Shown piece after piece: positions 8,377 through 15,866 of a stretch of 64,000 nucleotides of DNA (positions within the stretch are counted from its first letter, which is position 1; each line of letters starts with the position of its first letter). The DNA is from Nocardia huaxiensis (GTDB taxonomy: Bacteria; Actinomycetota; Actinomycetes; Mycobacteriales; Mycobacteriaceae): positions 4,588,001-4,652,000 of the forward strand of contig NZ_CP059399.1 in NCBI RefSeq assembly GCF_013744875.1, in the 5' to 3' direction. The position numbers and the translations under genes were made by a program. The notes below the pieces were generated by a model. That model worked only from the letters and a program-made list of their open reading frames with translations. It searched no databases and was not told where the DNA came from.

Positions 8377-9255
8377 ATGAACGACAAGGTCGGCGCGGTC
8401 GCCCTGCGCCCCCGTGATGTCCGATTCGACTTCTCCGGATCTCCCCTGCACTGGATACCCGGCGAACCTGTTGCCTCGCATGCCATTTCCGGACTCAACC
8501 TGATACTCCCGCTTGCCGAACGCGGCTTCGTCGAAATGTTCCGGCGCGCCCTGCCGTACGTCGCGGATGCCGAATTGCGTGAGCAGATGGTCGGATTCAT
8601 GGGCCAGGAGAGCATGCACGCCGAATCCCACAACCAGGCCACCTGGGAGTTCCTGCAACGCCACGGCATCGACCCCGAACCCATCCTGACCGAGGCCGAA
8701 TACCTCTTCGACCGTGCCATCGCACGGTTGGACACCCTGCCCGAAACGCTGCGACACCGCGTGGTCGTGCAGATGCTCGCCGGAATCGCCGGCATCGAAC
8801 ACTTCACCGCCATCGGGGGAGACTGGCTGCTCAACCAGGATTTCGACGCGCTCGGCGCGGACCCGGCCCTGACCGACCTGTTCCGCTGGCACGGCGCCGA
8901 GGAGGTCGAACACCGCAGTGTGGCCTGGAATGTGGCCCGCTACTTCGGCGCCCGTCGGCCCCGCCTGCTGGCCTTCTACCTCGCCACCAGCGTGGGCCTG
9001 CCGGTGTCGCTGATCGCGATCGCGTGGTGGTTGATTCGCCAGGATCCGACCATGGCGAACATGTCGCCCCCGGCCGTGGTCGTCCACGTCAACCGCGGCA
9101 TGCGCCGCGGCGTGCTGCCGCGCTGGCGGCTGATCGGGCGCGGGTTCGCGCAGTTCGTGCGACCGGATTTCGACCCCGAGGAGATCGGCGACACCGCCCA
9201 GGCCGTCGCCTATCTGGCCAAGTCGCCGGCGGCCAAACTGGCGCACGCCTCATGA
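8377..9255 (+). CDS. Metal-dependent hydrolase family protein (PF10118), diiron/ferritin-like
   Basis: 292 residues. Helical protein with repeated acidic and His motifs: PLAERGF (about 46-52), GQESMHAESH (76-85), AGIEHF near 150 and HGAEEVEH near 180. This pattern suits a ferritin-like four-helix diiron site, although the family is formally called predicted metal-dependent hydrolase. A hydrophobic segment around residues 205-225 may touch the membrane. ATG 8377 is preferred because GAAGG (8364-8368) is eight bases upstream; ATG 8371 and GTG 8368 are less well placed. The stop overlaps the reductase start (ATGA, 9252-9255), so the reductase-ferredoxin probably feeds it electrons, implying an oxygenase-like job. 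Confidence 0.82.
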   Translation: MNDKVGAVALRPRDVRFDFSGSPLHWIPGEPVASHAISGLNLILPLAERGFVEMFRRALPYVADAELREQMVGFMGQESMHAESHNQATWEFLQRHGIDPEPILTEAEYLFDRAIARLDTLPETLRHRVVVQMLAGIAGIEHFTAIGGDWLLNQDFDALGADPALTDLFRWHGAEEVEHRSVAWNVARYFGARRPRLLAFYLATSVGLPVSLIAIAWWLIRQDPTMANMSPPAVVVHVNRGMRRGVLPRWRLIGRGFAQFVRPDFDPEEIGDTAQAVAYLAKSPAAKLAHAS

Positions 9256-10550
9256 GCCGAGCGTCCGAACCGCGGACCGTCGACGGTCGCATCGCCGAAA
9301 TGCGCAGGCGCGGAGTGCCGCCCGCGTTCTGGGCGCCCCTGCGCCGCGATCCGCTGCTCATGGTCGCCGACAAGCTCATCGCGCCCGGCGCGCGGGTGCT
9401 GGCCTGGTTCTCGCCTGCGGGCACACCGCGCGCGGAGGTCGAGCGCGCACGGCGTGACCGGACGCGGGAACTGGTGCTGGTGGACCGGCAGGTGGTCGCC
9501 GCCGACGAAGACGTGGTGAGTTTCGTCTTCGCGGACCCGCGCGGCGCCGCCCTGCGCTCGTGGCGGCCGGGCGCGCATCTGGATGTGCTGCTGCCGTCGG
9601 GCCGGATGCGGCAGTACTCGCTGTGTGGTGACCCGGACGATCCGCTGCACTATCGGATCGCGGTGCGCCGCATAGCGAACGGCGGCGGCTCGATCGAGTT
9701 GCACGACCGGCTGCGGGTGGGGGATCGGGTGGGGATTCGCGGGCCGCGCAATGCGTTCCCGCTCGCCCTGCCCGGCAGCCCGCACCGGTTGCGGTTCGTG
9801 GCGGGCGGCATCGGCATCACACCCATCCTGGGCATGATGCGCGCCGCCGACCGGGCGGGTGCGGACTGGTCGATGATCTACACCGGGCGGCATCGGGATT
9901 CGCTGCCGTTCCTGGACGAGATCGCGCACTACGGCGACCGGGTGACGATACGCACCGACGATGTCGCCGGATTGCCCACGGGTGCGGACCTCGTGCCCGA
10001 TCTCGCCCCGAATCTCGCCGTGTACGTGTGCGGTCCGCCGCCGCTGCTCGAGGTGGTCGGCGCACGGGTGGCGCGGGCTCCGGACGTGGAGCTGCATCAG
10101 GAGCGCTTCAGCCCGCCGCCGATCCGCGACGGAGCGCCGTTCACCGTCCAATTGGGCTGGGGCGGGCCGGTTCTCGATGTTCCGGCGGATCGCACGGTGC
10201 TCGACGTCGTGGCGCAGGCGCAACCGGCGGTGTCGTACTCGTGCCGGCAGGGGTTCTGCACCACCTGCAAGGTGCGGGTGCTGTCCGGTGCCGTCGATCA
10301 CCGCGACACCGTGCTCAATGACGCGCAGCGGGCCCAGGGTGATGCGCTGATCTGTGTCTCGCGGGCGGCGCGCGGGGAACGACTGGTGCTGGATGTGGCG
10401 GCCGCCGCCCCGGAACCCGCTGCGGTGGAACGGGATCCGCTGCGGCGCCGGGTAGGATTCGCGCCGGCGCCGCACCGAGCTCAGCGCGCCAGGCTCGCGC
10501 GCGCCATCCCGAAACGCATCAGGCTGGGCGGGGTCAGCCGGGTGCCGTAG
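9252..10550 (+). CDS. Ferredoxin reductase-2Fe2S ferredoxin fusion
   Basis: 432 residues in three parts: a tail of about 70 residues, an FAD/NAD(P)H-binding FNR unit (RQYSLCGDP for FAD; GGIGITPILGM and YVCGPPPLLE for NAD(P)H), and a plant-type ferredoxin domain with CRQGFCTTC plus the distant Cys of ICVS. The architecture is that of class IA/IB oxygenase reductases and resembles the partner of mycobacterial desaturases (Rv3230c type). Translational coupling to the diiron-like gene upstream supports an electron-transfer pair. Its 3' end overlaps ephD on the other strand by 70 bases, an unusually long tail-to-tail overlap. Confidence 0.88.
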   Translation: MSRASEPRTVDGRIAEMRRRGVPPAFWAPLRRDPLLMVADKLIAPGARVLAWFSPAGTPRAEVERARRDRTRELVLVDRQVVAADEDVVSFVFADPRGAALRSWRPGAHLDVLLPSGRMRQYSLCGDPDDPLHYRIAVRRIANGGGSIELHDRLRVGDRVGIRGPRNAFPLALPGSPHRLRFVAGGIGITPILGMMRAADRAGADWSMIYTGRHRDSLPFLDEIAHYGDRVTIRTDDVAGLPTGADLVPDLAPNLAVYVCGPPPLLEVVGARVARAPDVELHQERFSPPPIRDGAPFTVQLGWGGPVLDVPADRTVLDVVAQAQPAVSYSCRQGFCTTCKVRVLSGAVDHRDTVLNDAQRAQGDALICVSRAARGERLVLDVAAAAPEPAAVERDPLRRRVGFAPAPHRAQRARLARAIPKRIRLGGVSRVP

Positions 10551-12259
10551 TAGGCGGCCCACGCCTCCGGGGTGACGGGGACGACGGCCCGATTGTGTTC
10601 CACCGCACGGACTATCGCCTTCGCCACCTTGGACGGCGGGTAGCGGCGCAGCCGGTAGGCGGTGTCGAACAGCCGCTGCCGGAACTTCTCCTGCTCACTG
10701 GACAGGCCCGAGAACTCGGTCGTGCGAACGATATTGGTGTGCACGATCCCCGGGCACACGGTGCTGACCCCGATCCCGGCGGACGCGAGTTCGGCGCGCA
10801 GGCAGTCGGAGAAGGTGAACACCGCGGACTTGCTCGTCGAATACGCGCTGAAACCCTGCTGTGGGGTGTAGGCGGCCATGCTCGACACGTTCACGATATG
10901 ACCGCCGAATCCCCGGTCCGCCATGAGTTTCCCGAAGGCGCGCGAACCGTGCACGACCCCGAAGAAGTTGATGTCGAGCACCCGCCGGAAGCTCTCGCTG
11001 GGTGTGCGCAGGAATGGCGCGGCCTGGGCGACCCCGGCATTGTTGACCACCACATCCGGCACCCCGTGGCGTCGCGCCACCTCCTCGGCGTGCGCCTGCA
11101 CGGCCTGCTCATCGGACACGTCGAGCTGATACGGGTAGGCGGTGCCGCCGAGGTCGGCGATCATGGCGGCCGTTGCACCGGCGGCGTCGGCGTCGATATC
11201 GGAGACCACCACTTCGGCTCCGGCGCGGGCGAAGGCGAGCGCGGTCTCGCGGCCGATGCCCGAACCCGCACCCGTCACCACCACCAGATGATCGTCGAAC
11301 CGGCGGCCGCGCGGCCGGCCCACCTCGGCGCGGCGCAGTTCGCGGGCGGGTTCCTGTCCCGACACCGCGTCGATGAGCTGAATGGTCGCGTACGCCACGG
11401 CTTCCGGATGCGAATACGGCACCCAGTGCCCGGCGTCGAGGTCCCGCCGCCACAGCTGCTCGGTCCACCGGTGCTCGTCGTCGAAGACCGAAGGCCGCAC
11501 GGCCGGATCGTATTTCGCGACCAGTAGCTGCACCGGCACCTTGGTGTGCCGTTCCCGTGCCCGGAACACCTTGCCCACCACCAGATTCGCGCGATAGATG
11601 CGCAGGCCGTTGGCGGCATCCTCGGTGAAGGTGTCCGAGAGCGTGACCCGATCACCGGGAGTGCCCTGCGCCAGGCGTAATCCGAGCCGGAAACCCTGCT
11701 CGCGGAACGCCATTCGCATGGCGGCCGCCGGCAGCACCGGCGTCATGAAGGCGAACTGGTACACCACCGACGCCAGCTGGGCCAGCGGCGCGGCCAGATT
11801 CCCGGGTGTCGGACGCATGAAGCGCTCTCGCGCCCACTTGCCCGCATGATCGAGATTCGGCCCGGACACCGAGGTGAACGAGGCGATGCGCTGCTCGGCA
11901 TCGGGCTCGCACACGGCGTCCCAGGCGGTCACCGATCCCCAGTCGTGCGCGAGCACATGCACCCGCTCACCCGGGCTCACCGCGTCGATCACCGCGAACA
12001 GATCCGAGGCCAGCTCCGAGATCCGGAAGGCGCGATAGTCGCTCGGATTGGTGGTGCGCCCGTGCCCGCGGGTGTCGTAGGAGACGACGTGGAAGCGGTC
12101 GCGCAGATGCGGAATCACGTTGTCCCACAGGTGATGTGTATCCGGCCAGCCGTGCACCAGCACAATGGTCGGGCCGTCGGGTTTCCCCTGCTCGTAGACG
12201 GCGATATCGATCTCGCCATTGCGTACGTAGCGTTCGCGGGTGTCGGTCTGCGGCGTCAT
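10481..12259 (-). CDS. ephD: EphD-like fused alpha/beta-hydrolase and short-chain dehydrogenase
   Basis: 592 residues, the same size as M. tuberculosis EphD (Rv2214c). The N-terminal half is an epoxide-hydrolase-type alpha/beta hydrolase: HGWPD at 36-40, nucleophile Asp106 in HDWG, His278. The C-terminal half is an SDR: TGAGSGIG at 329-336, NNAG at 406-409, Ser460, Tyr473, Lys477. EphD of mycobacteria has been linked to mycolic-acid modification, so a role in mycolate or other lipid oxidation is a fair inference. A perfect 15-base palindrome lies 36 bases upstream of the ATG and probably binds a repressor. Confidence 0.88.
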   Translation of the reverse strand: MTPQTDTRERYVRNGEIDIAVYEQGKPDGPTIVLVHGWPDTHHLWDNVIPHLRDRFHVVSYDTRGHGRTTNPSDYRAFRISELASDLFAVIDAVSPGERVHVLAHDWGSVTAWDAVCEPDAEQRIASFTSVSGPNLDHAGKWARERFMRPTPGNLAAPLAQLASVVYQFAFMTPVLPAAAMRMAFREQGFRLGLRLAQGTPGDRVTLSDTFTEDAANGLRIYRANLVVGKVFRARERHTKVPVQLLVAKYDPAVRPSVFDDEHRWTEQLWRRDLDAGHWVPYSHPEAVAYATIQLIDAVSGQEPARELRRAEVGRPRGRRFDDHLVVVTGAGSGIGRETALAFARAGAEVVVSDIDADAAGATAAMIADLGGTAYPYQLDVSDEQAVQAHAEEVARRHGVPDVVVNNAGVAQAAPFLRTPSESFRRVLDINFFGVVHGSRAFGKLMADRGFGGHIVNVSSMAAYTPQQGFSAYSTSKSAVFTFSDCLRAELASAGIGVSTVCPGIVHTNIVRTTEFSGLSSEQEKFRQRLFDTAYRLRRYPPSKVAKAIVRAVEHNRAVVPVTPEAWAAYYGTRLTPPSLMRFGMARASLAR

Positions 12260-12294
12260 TGCTGCTCTCCCTGTGGAACGGATCCTTGAGAGAG

Positions 12295-12309
12295 ATTGTC
12301 TCAGACAAT
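12295..12309. promoter_or_regulatory. Perfect palindromic operator before ephD
   Basis: ATTGTCT-C-AGACAAT, seven-base arms around one base. The size and symmetry suit a TetR-family dimer. It sits between the 12315-12351 terminator and the ephD start, so it can only control ephD. Confidence 0.65.
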
Positions 12310-12314
12310 TCGAG

Positions 12315-12351
12315 CGGATGGTACGGCCGCAGCGACCGGCCGTACCATCCG
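12315..12351 (-). terminator. Hairpin terminator after the CocE/NonD hydrolase gene
   Basis: Perfect 15-base arms (12315-12329 and 12337-12351) around a seven-base loop, 20 bases beyond the stop of the minus-strand hydrolase gene. There is no U-run, typical of I-shaped actinobacterial terminators. Confidence 0.75.
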
Positions 12352-12370
12352 ATCCCGGAACCCCCCGGGT

Positions 12371-14428
12371 CTAGTGGGTGAACGCACCCGCCGGAGCCAG
12401 CGGCAGCACCAGGCTCGACGGCCACACCGCATTGCGCTGAATCAGCTGCGAGGTGCCCAGCAGGCGCGGCAGATCCGTCGGAATCGGCATGGTGGACGGG
12501 AAGGTGCCGGTCGAAATCCGCACGCGCAGTGCATGTCCCGGTTCCAGGCGATGGAACGCGGGCCGCAGCTTGATCTCCAGCTTCACGACCTCGCCCGGTG
12601 TCAGCAGCTGCTCGGTCTCCTTGGTGAGTACGTGCTCGGGCGCGTAGACGGTGCCGTCGGCCGCACGCCAGGTCTTCTCGTCGTTCAGCGTGCGCTGACT
12701 CGCCAATTGCGAACCGCCCGTAATGTTCACGGCCGTGCCGTCCGGCGCGACATCGTCGAGCCACACCTGGAAGGCGGCATCGGTGCCGGTCGACGAGGCG
12801 TACAGGGTGAGGCTCGACGGCCCGGCCAGCACGGTCGGCTCGGTCACCGGATCCATGGTGTAGCGCGGCCCGGCCGTCGGCTCCTGCACCACTTCCGTGC
12901 ACGGGTTGTAGGCGGTGAACACACGGAACAAGAAGTCCAGCAGACCACCGGTGTACTGCGCCATCGTCTGCCGGTTGCACAGATTGTCGATGCCGCTGTA
13001 GCTGATCTGATCCGCGCCGTCGGTGGCGGCGGGCCGCTGGGCCGACAGGCGGTCACCGTCGAACCAGCGCTCGGTCACCGTCGCCTGCTCGAACGGGTAG
13101 CGCGCGGTATCCGCGGCATTGTTGTTCGCATCGATGACATGCAACGGCTTCTCGGTCTCGTCGATGCCATTGCGAATGTCCTTGAGCCAGCGGTCGAACC
13201 ACGCCAGCGTGATCATATTCGTATCCAGCCGCGATCCCGGGCCGACGCCCAACCCGACGTGATACCAAGGGCCCATGAGCAATTGGTACCGCCCGTCGGC
13301 CTGCTGATCGGAAGCCATGGGCGCGAACTGATCCCGCCCGGCGGCGAGATTCTGCAGCTGCGAGTAATTGCGCAGCGGCCCTTCCTGATACAGATCCCAG
13401 AAGCCGCCCACCTGGTACATGGCGATTCCCTTGTCCACCAGATTGTTCAGGTCGGTTTCGAAACGCCGCTCCTGCCACCATGAGGTGTCGTAGGCCAGCG
13501 GACCGCCCAGGTACGCCTCGATGAGCAGTTTGATGGTGCTGTCCGAGGACACCAGCGCCTGCAGGTGATCCACCAGCGATTGCACGAAGGTCTGCGGCGA
13601 CACCACGGCGGTCATGAACGGCCCGATGAGGCTCATGTACGGCACCATGAGCGAGATGGCGGTGAGCAGGATCGGGCTCATCAGGCCGTCGTGGCCGAGC
13701 ACCTCGTTGAAGATATTGTTCGGCATCGCCATGGGCACAATGGCTTTCAGCGGCGAATCCGGGCCGACCGATTCGGCGGTGCGCAGTGCGGTCAGCGCCG
13801 GGAACGAATACCCGTACATGCCGACCTTGCCGCTGGAGCCGGGCAGCTTGGCCGCCCAGTCCACCAGTTGCACGCCGTCGAGGCCGTCCTGCCGGGAGGC
13901 CGGATTCCACGCGCCCGTGGAGCCGCCGGTGCCGCGAATGTCGGCGATGACCTCGATATAGCCGTGCCGCACCAGCATGTCCTGGGCGCTGGTGGCCTGA
14001 TTGATCACGCGCCGAACATCTTTGAGCTGATCCGGCAGCGGGATGTGCAGTTCGTCGATGACGCTGGTGAGGGCGGCGGTCAGGGCGCTGGACAGGGCCC
14101 CGTAGGTGGTGAAGTTGACGACCACCGGGAACTCGCCGGCCGCGCGCTGCCCGGTGGCGGGATCGGTCGGGTACCGCACCTCGGCCTGGATCTGGGTGCC
14201 GTCCGAGAGCGGAACCACATGCCCCAGTTCATAACCCACGCCGTACTGCTCGGGGCTCGGCTGATAGTCGGCGGGCAGGCCGAAGTTCACGGGCGCGCTC
14301 GGCACCGGTCCGGCGGCGGGCACCGCGCTCGCGGGTGTGGTGTGGGAAACGATCACCGTGAGCGCGGACAGCCCCGCGATGGCGAGCGGGGTGAGGCGGC
14401 CGCGGCGCGGCCGGGACTTGCTTCTCAA
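12371..14428 (-). CDS. Secreted CocE/NonD (S15) family hydrolase
   Basis: 685 residues from a TTG start at 14428, chosen because AGAGG lies seven bases upstream and a good signal peptide follows: basic RSKSRPRRGR, hydrophobic LTPLAIAGLSALTVIV, cleavage after PASA. The alpha/beta-hydrolase core carries the nucleophile loop GYSFPA near residue 200 and a MGPWYH strand near 390. The C-terminal jelly-roll (X-Pro dipeptidyl-peptidase C-terminal domain) starts near residue 470. It probably cleaves acyl, ester or peptide bonds outside the cell. A longer in-frame start at 14512 is possible but would bury the signal peptide. It ends in a strong hairpin. Confidence 0.86.
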   Translation of the reverse strand: MRSKSRPRRGRLTPLAIAGLSALTVIVSHTTPASAVPAAGPVPSAPVNFGLPADYQPSPEQYGVGYELGHVVPLSDGTQIQAEVRYPTDPATGQRAAGEFPVVVNFTTYGALSSALTAALTSVIDELHIPLPDQLKDVRRVINQATSAQDMLVRHGYIEVIADIRGTGGSTGAWNPASRQDGLDGVQLVDWAAKLPGSSGKVGMYGYSFPALTALRTAESVGPDSPLKAIVPMAMPNNIFNEVLGHDGLMSPILLTAISLMVPYMSLIGPFMTAVVSPQTFVQSLVDHLQALVSSDSTIKLLIEAYLGGPLAYDTSWWQERRFETDLNNLVDKGIAMYQVGGFWDLYQEGPLRNYSQLQNLAAGRDQFAPMASDQQADGRYQLLMGPWYHVGLGVGPGSRLDTNMITLAWFDRWLKDIRNGIDETEKPLHVIDANNNAADTARYPFEQATVTERWFDGDRLSAQRPAATDGADQISYSGIDNLCNRQTMAQYTGGLLDFLFRVFTAYNPCTEVVQEPTAGPRYTMDPVTEPTVLAGPSSLTLYASSTGTDAAFQVWLDDVAPDGTAVNITGGSQLASQRTLNDEKTWRAADGTVYAPEHVLTKETEQLLTPGEVVKLEIKLRPAFHRLEPGHALRVRISTGTFPSTMPIPTDLPRLLGTSQLIQRNAVWPSSLVLPLAPAGAFTH

Positions 14429-14603
14429 CGATCTACCTCTGCGGATGGTCGGGAGGCCGCGCACGGCGCAGCGCCGCGGGTGACCTCTTCGTCGGAATTC
14501 AGCACACCGCACAGCGGGGTGGCTCGGGTACCGGCAATCGCCTGGATCGAGGAGGCCCGGCTTGTGCAGTCGACCAAGATCGCGGCCAGGGCGTGGACGA
14601 GCG

Positions 14604-14636
14604 CGACGGCTCGGCCGATGCCGGGCCGAGCCGTCG
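14604..14636 (-). terminator. Hairpin terminator after the PucR-type regulator gene
   Basis: Perfect 13-base arms (14604-14616 and 14624-14636) with a seven-base loop, 15 bases past the regulator stop on the minus strand. No U-run. It separates the fadD-pucR unit from the secreted hydrolase. The rest of 14429-14650 shows no gene. Confidence 0.7.
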
Positions 14637-14650
14637 TGGAGATTGCCGGA

Positions 14651-15856
14651 TTACGGTGCGAAGCAGGCCGATTCGAGACGCCGGGCGATGCGGGCCGCCG
14701 ACAGCGTCATGGCATCGGTGGGCCGATGCGGGTCCAGGCCGGTGAGCTCGTGCACCCGGGTCAGCCGGTAGGTTACCGTATTGCGGTGGATGTTCAGCAG
14801 CCGTGCCGTGGCCAGCTGGTTGAACCCGCTGTCCACGAACACCTCCAGCGTCTCCGCCAGCAAGGGCTGGGGATCCAGCGGTGCGAGCACGGCCGCCAGC
14901 CCGGTGCGGGCCGCGCCACCCGCGGCGACGGTGTACTCGAACATGAGATCCGCGCGCCGGCACACCGGCTGTGAGCGGGCCAGACAGCGCCCGAGCTCGG
15001 ACAGGATGCGCGCCTCGGCGAACAGCGCCGGGATATCCGCGTGCGAGGGCGCGACGGCCACGCCCACCCAGAACGGCGCGGGCGGGGTGCTCCGGGTGAC
15101 CGGCTTGGCGGCCTCGGCCGCGTGCTGTGGCAGCCGGGCGGTCAGCGCCGCGACGGTCGCCGTGCCGTCGTCGCCGGGTTGCAGCGGCACCAGCGCGGTC
15201 CAGCCGCCGCTGTCCAGGCGCAGGAACACCCCCGGAATCGATTCGATCCGATGCCGCAGTTCGCCGGTGTCGGCGCCGCGGGAGGCCCCGAGCCGGAAGA
15301 CCGCCACCACGAACGATTCCGGCACCGCGATGGCCGGCTCGTCCGCCCATTCGATCGGATCGCGGCCCGTGAGCAGCGCATCCGCGATGGCGCGGCGGCG
15401 TTCGAGGAGCTCCCAGCGCGGATCGTGCGCCCGCTGCACACAGGCCGTGGCCACCCGGGTGGTGATCAGGCTGATGTAGTTGAGCAGCGGCATCGCCGAA
15501 TCGGTGAGCAGTTCGCGTTCGGCGTCGTCGGCCGCGGCGCGCAGCCGCGACCAGATGTAGTCCGCGCCGATCCGGTAGCGGTCGAGCACTTCCTCGAGCG
15601 GCTCGCCGTCGCGAACCCGGCCGAGCGCGATCTCCACCACCTCGCGGGTGGCTTCCTCGGTGGGCAGTGCGCCCGTGCGCAGGTAGTCGAAGATCAGATC
15701 CAGATTGAGCTTCGCCCCGCGTTCGAAACCGCTGGCCACCAGGTTGTGCGGCAGATTTCGATACGGTGGCAGCGCGGTGCTGGTGAACTCCTCCCGGACC
15801 ACGACGGCACGGCGATACAGCTCTTCGATCGCCCGGTCTCGGGTTCGCGCCTGCAT
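14651..15856 (-). CDS. PucR/CdaR-type transcription regulator
   Basis: 401 residues. N-terminal helical region, central GGDEF-like CdaR domain (VGVAVAPSHADIPALFAEA near residue 270) and C-terminal PucR helix-turn-helix around residues 345-395 with ATARLLNIHRNTVTYRLTR. The family senses small metabolites and activates or represses nearby catabolic genes. ATG 15856 has AGGAGAG four bases upstream. Only ten bases separate it from the acyl-CoA synthetase gene upstream, so the pair is cotranscribed and the regulator probably controls fatty-acid activation here. Confidence 0.87.
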   Translation of the reverse strand: MQARTRDRAIEELYRRAVVVREEFTSTALPPYRNLPHNLVASGFERGAKLNLDLIFDYLRTGALPTEEATREVVEIALGRVRDGEPLEEVLDRYRIGADYIWSRLRAAADDAERELLTDSAMPLLNYISLITTRVATACVQRAHDPRWELLERRRAIADALLTGRDPIEWADEPAIAVPESFVVAVFRLGASRGADTGELRHRIESIPGVFLRLDSGGWTALVPLQPGDDGTATVAALTARLPQHAAEAAKPVTRSTPPAPFWVGVAVAPSHADIPALFAEARILSELGRCLARSQPVCRRADLMFEYTVAAGGAARTGLAAVLAPLDPQPLLAETLEVFVDSGFNQLATARLLNIHRNTVTYRLTRVHELTGLDPHRPTDAMTLSAARIARRLESACFAP

Positions 15857-15866
15857 GACTCTCCTA

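Noticed and set aside
14429..14512. Longer start for the CocE/NonD hydrolase
   Set aside because: The extra 28 residues are Arg-rich and would bury a good signal peptide; TTG 14428 has a well-placed ribosome site.
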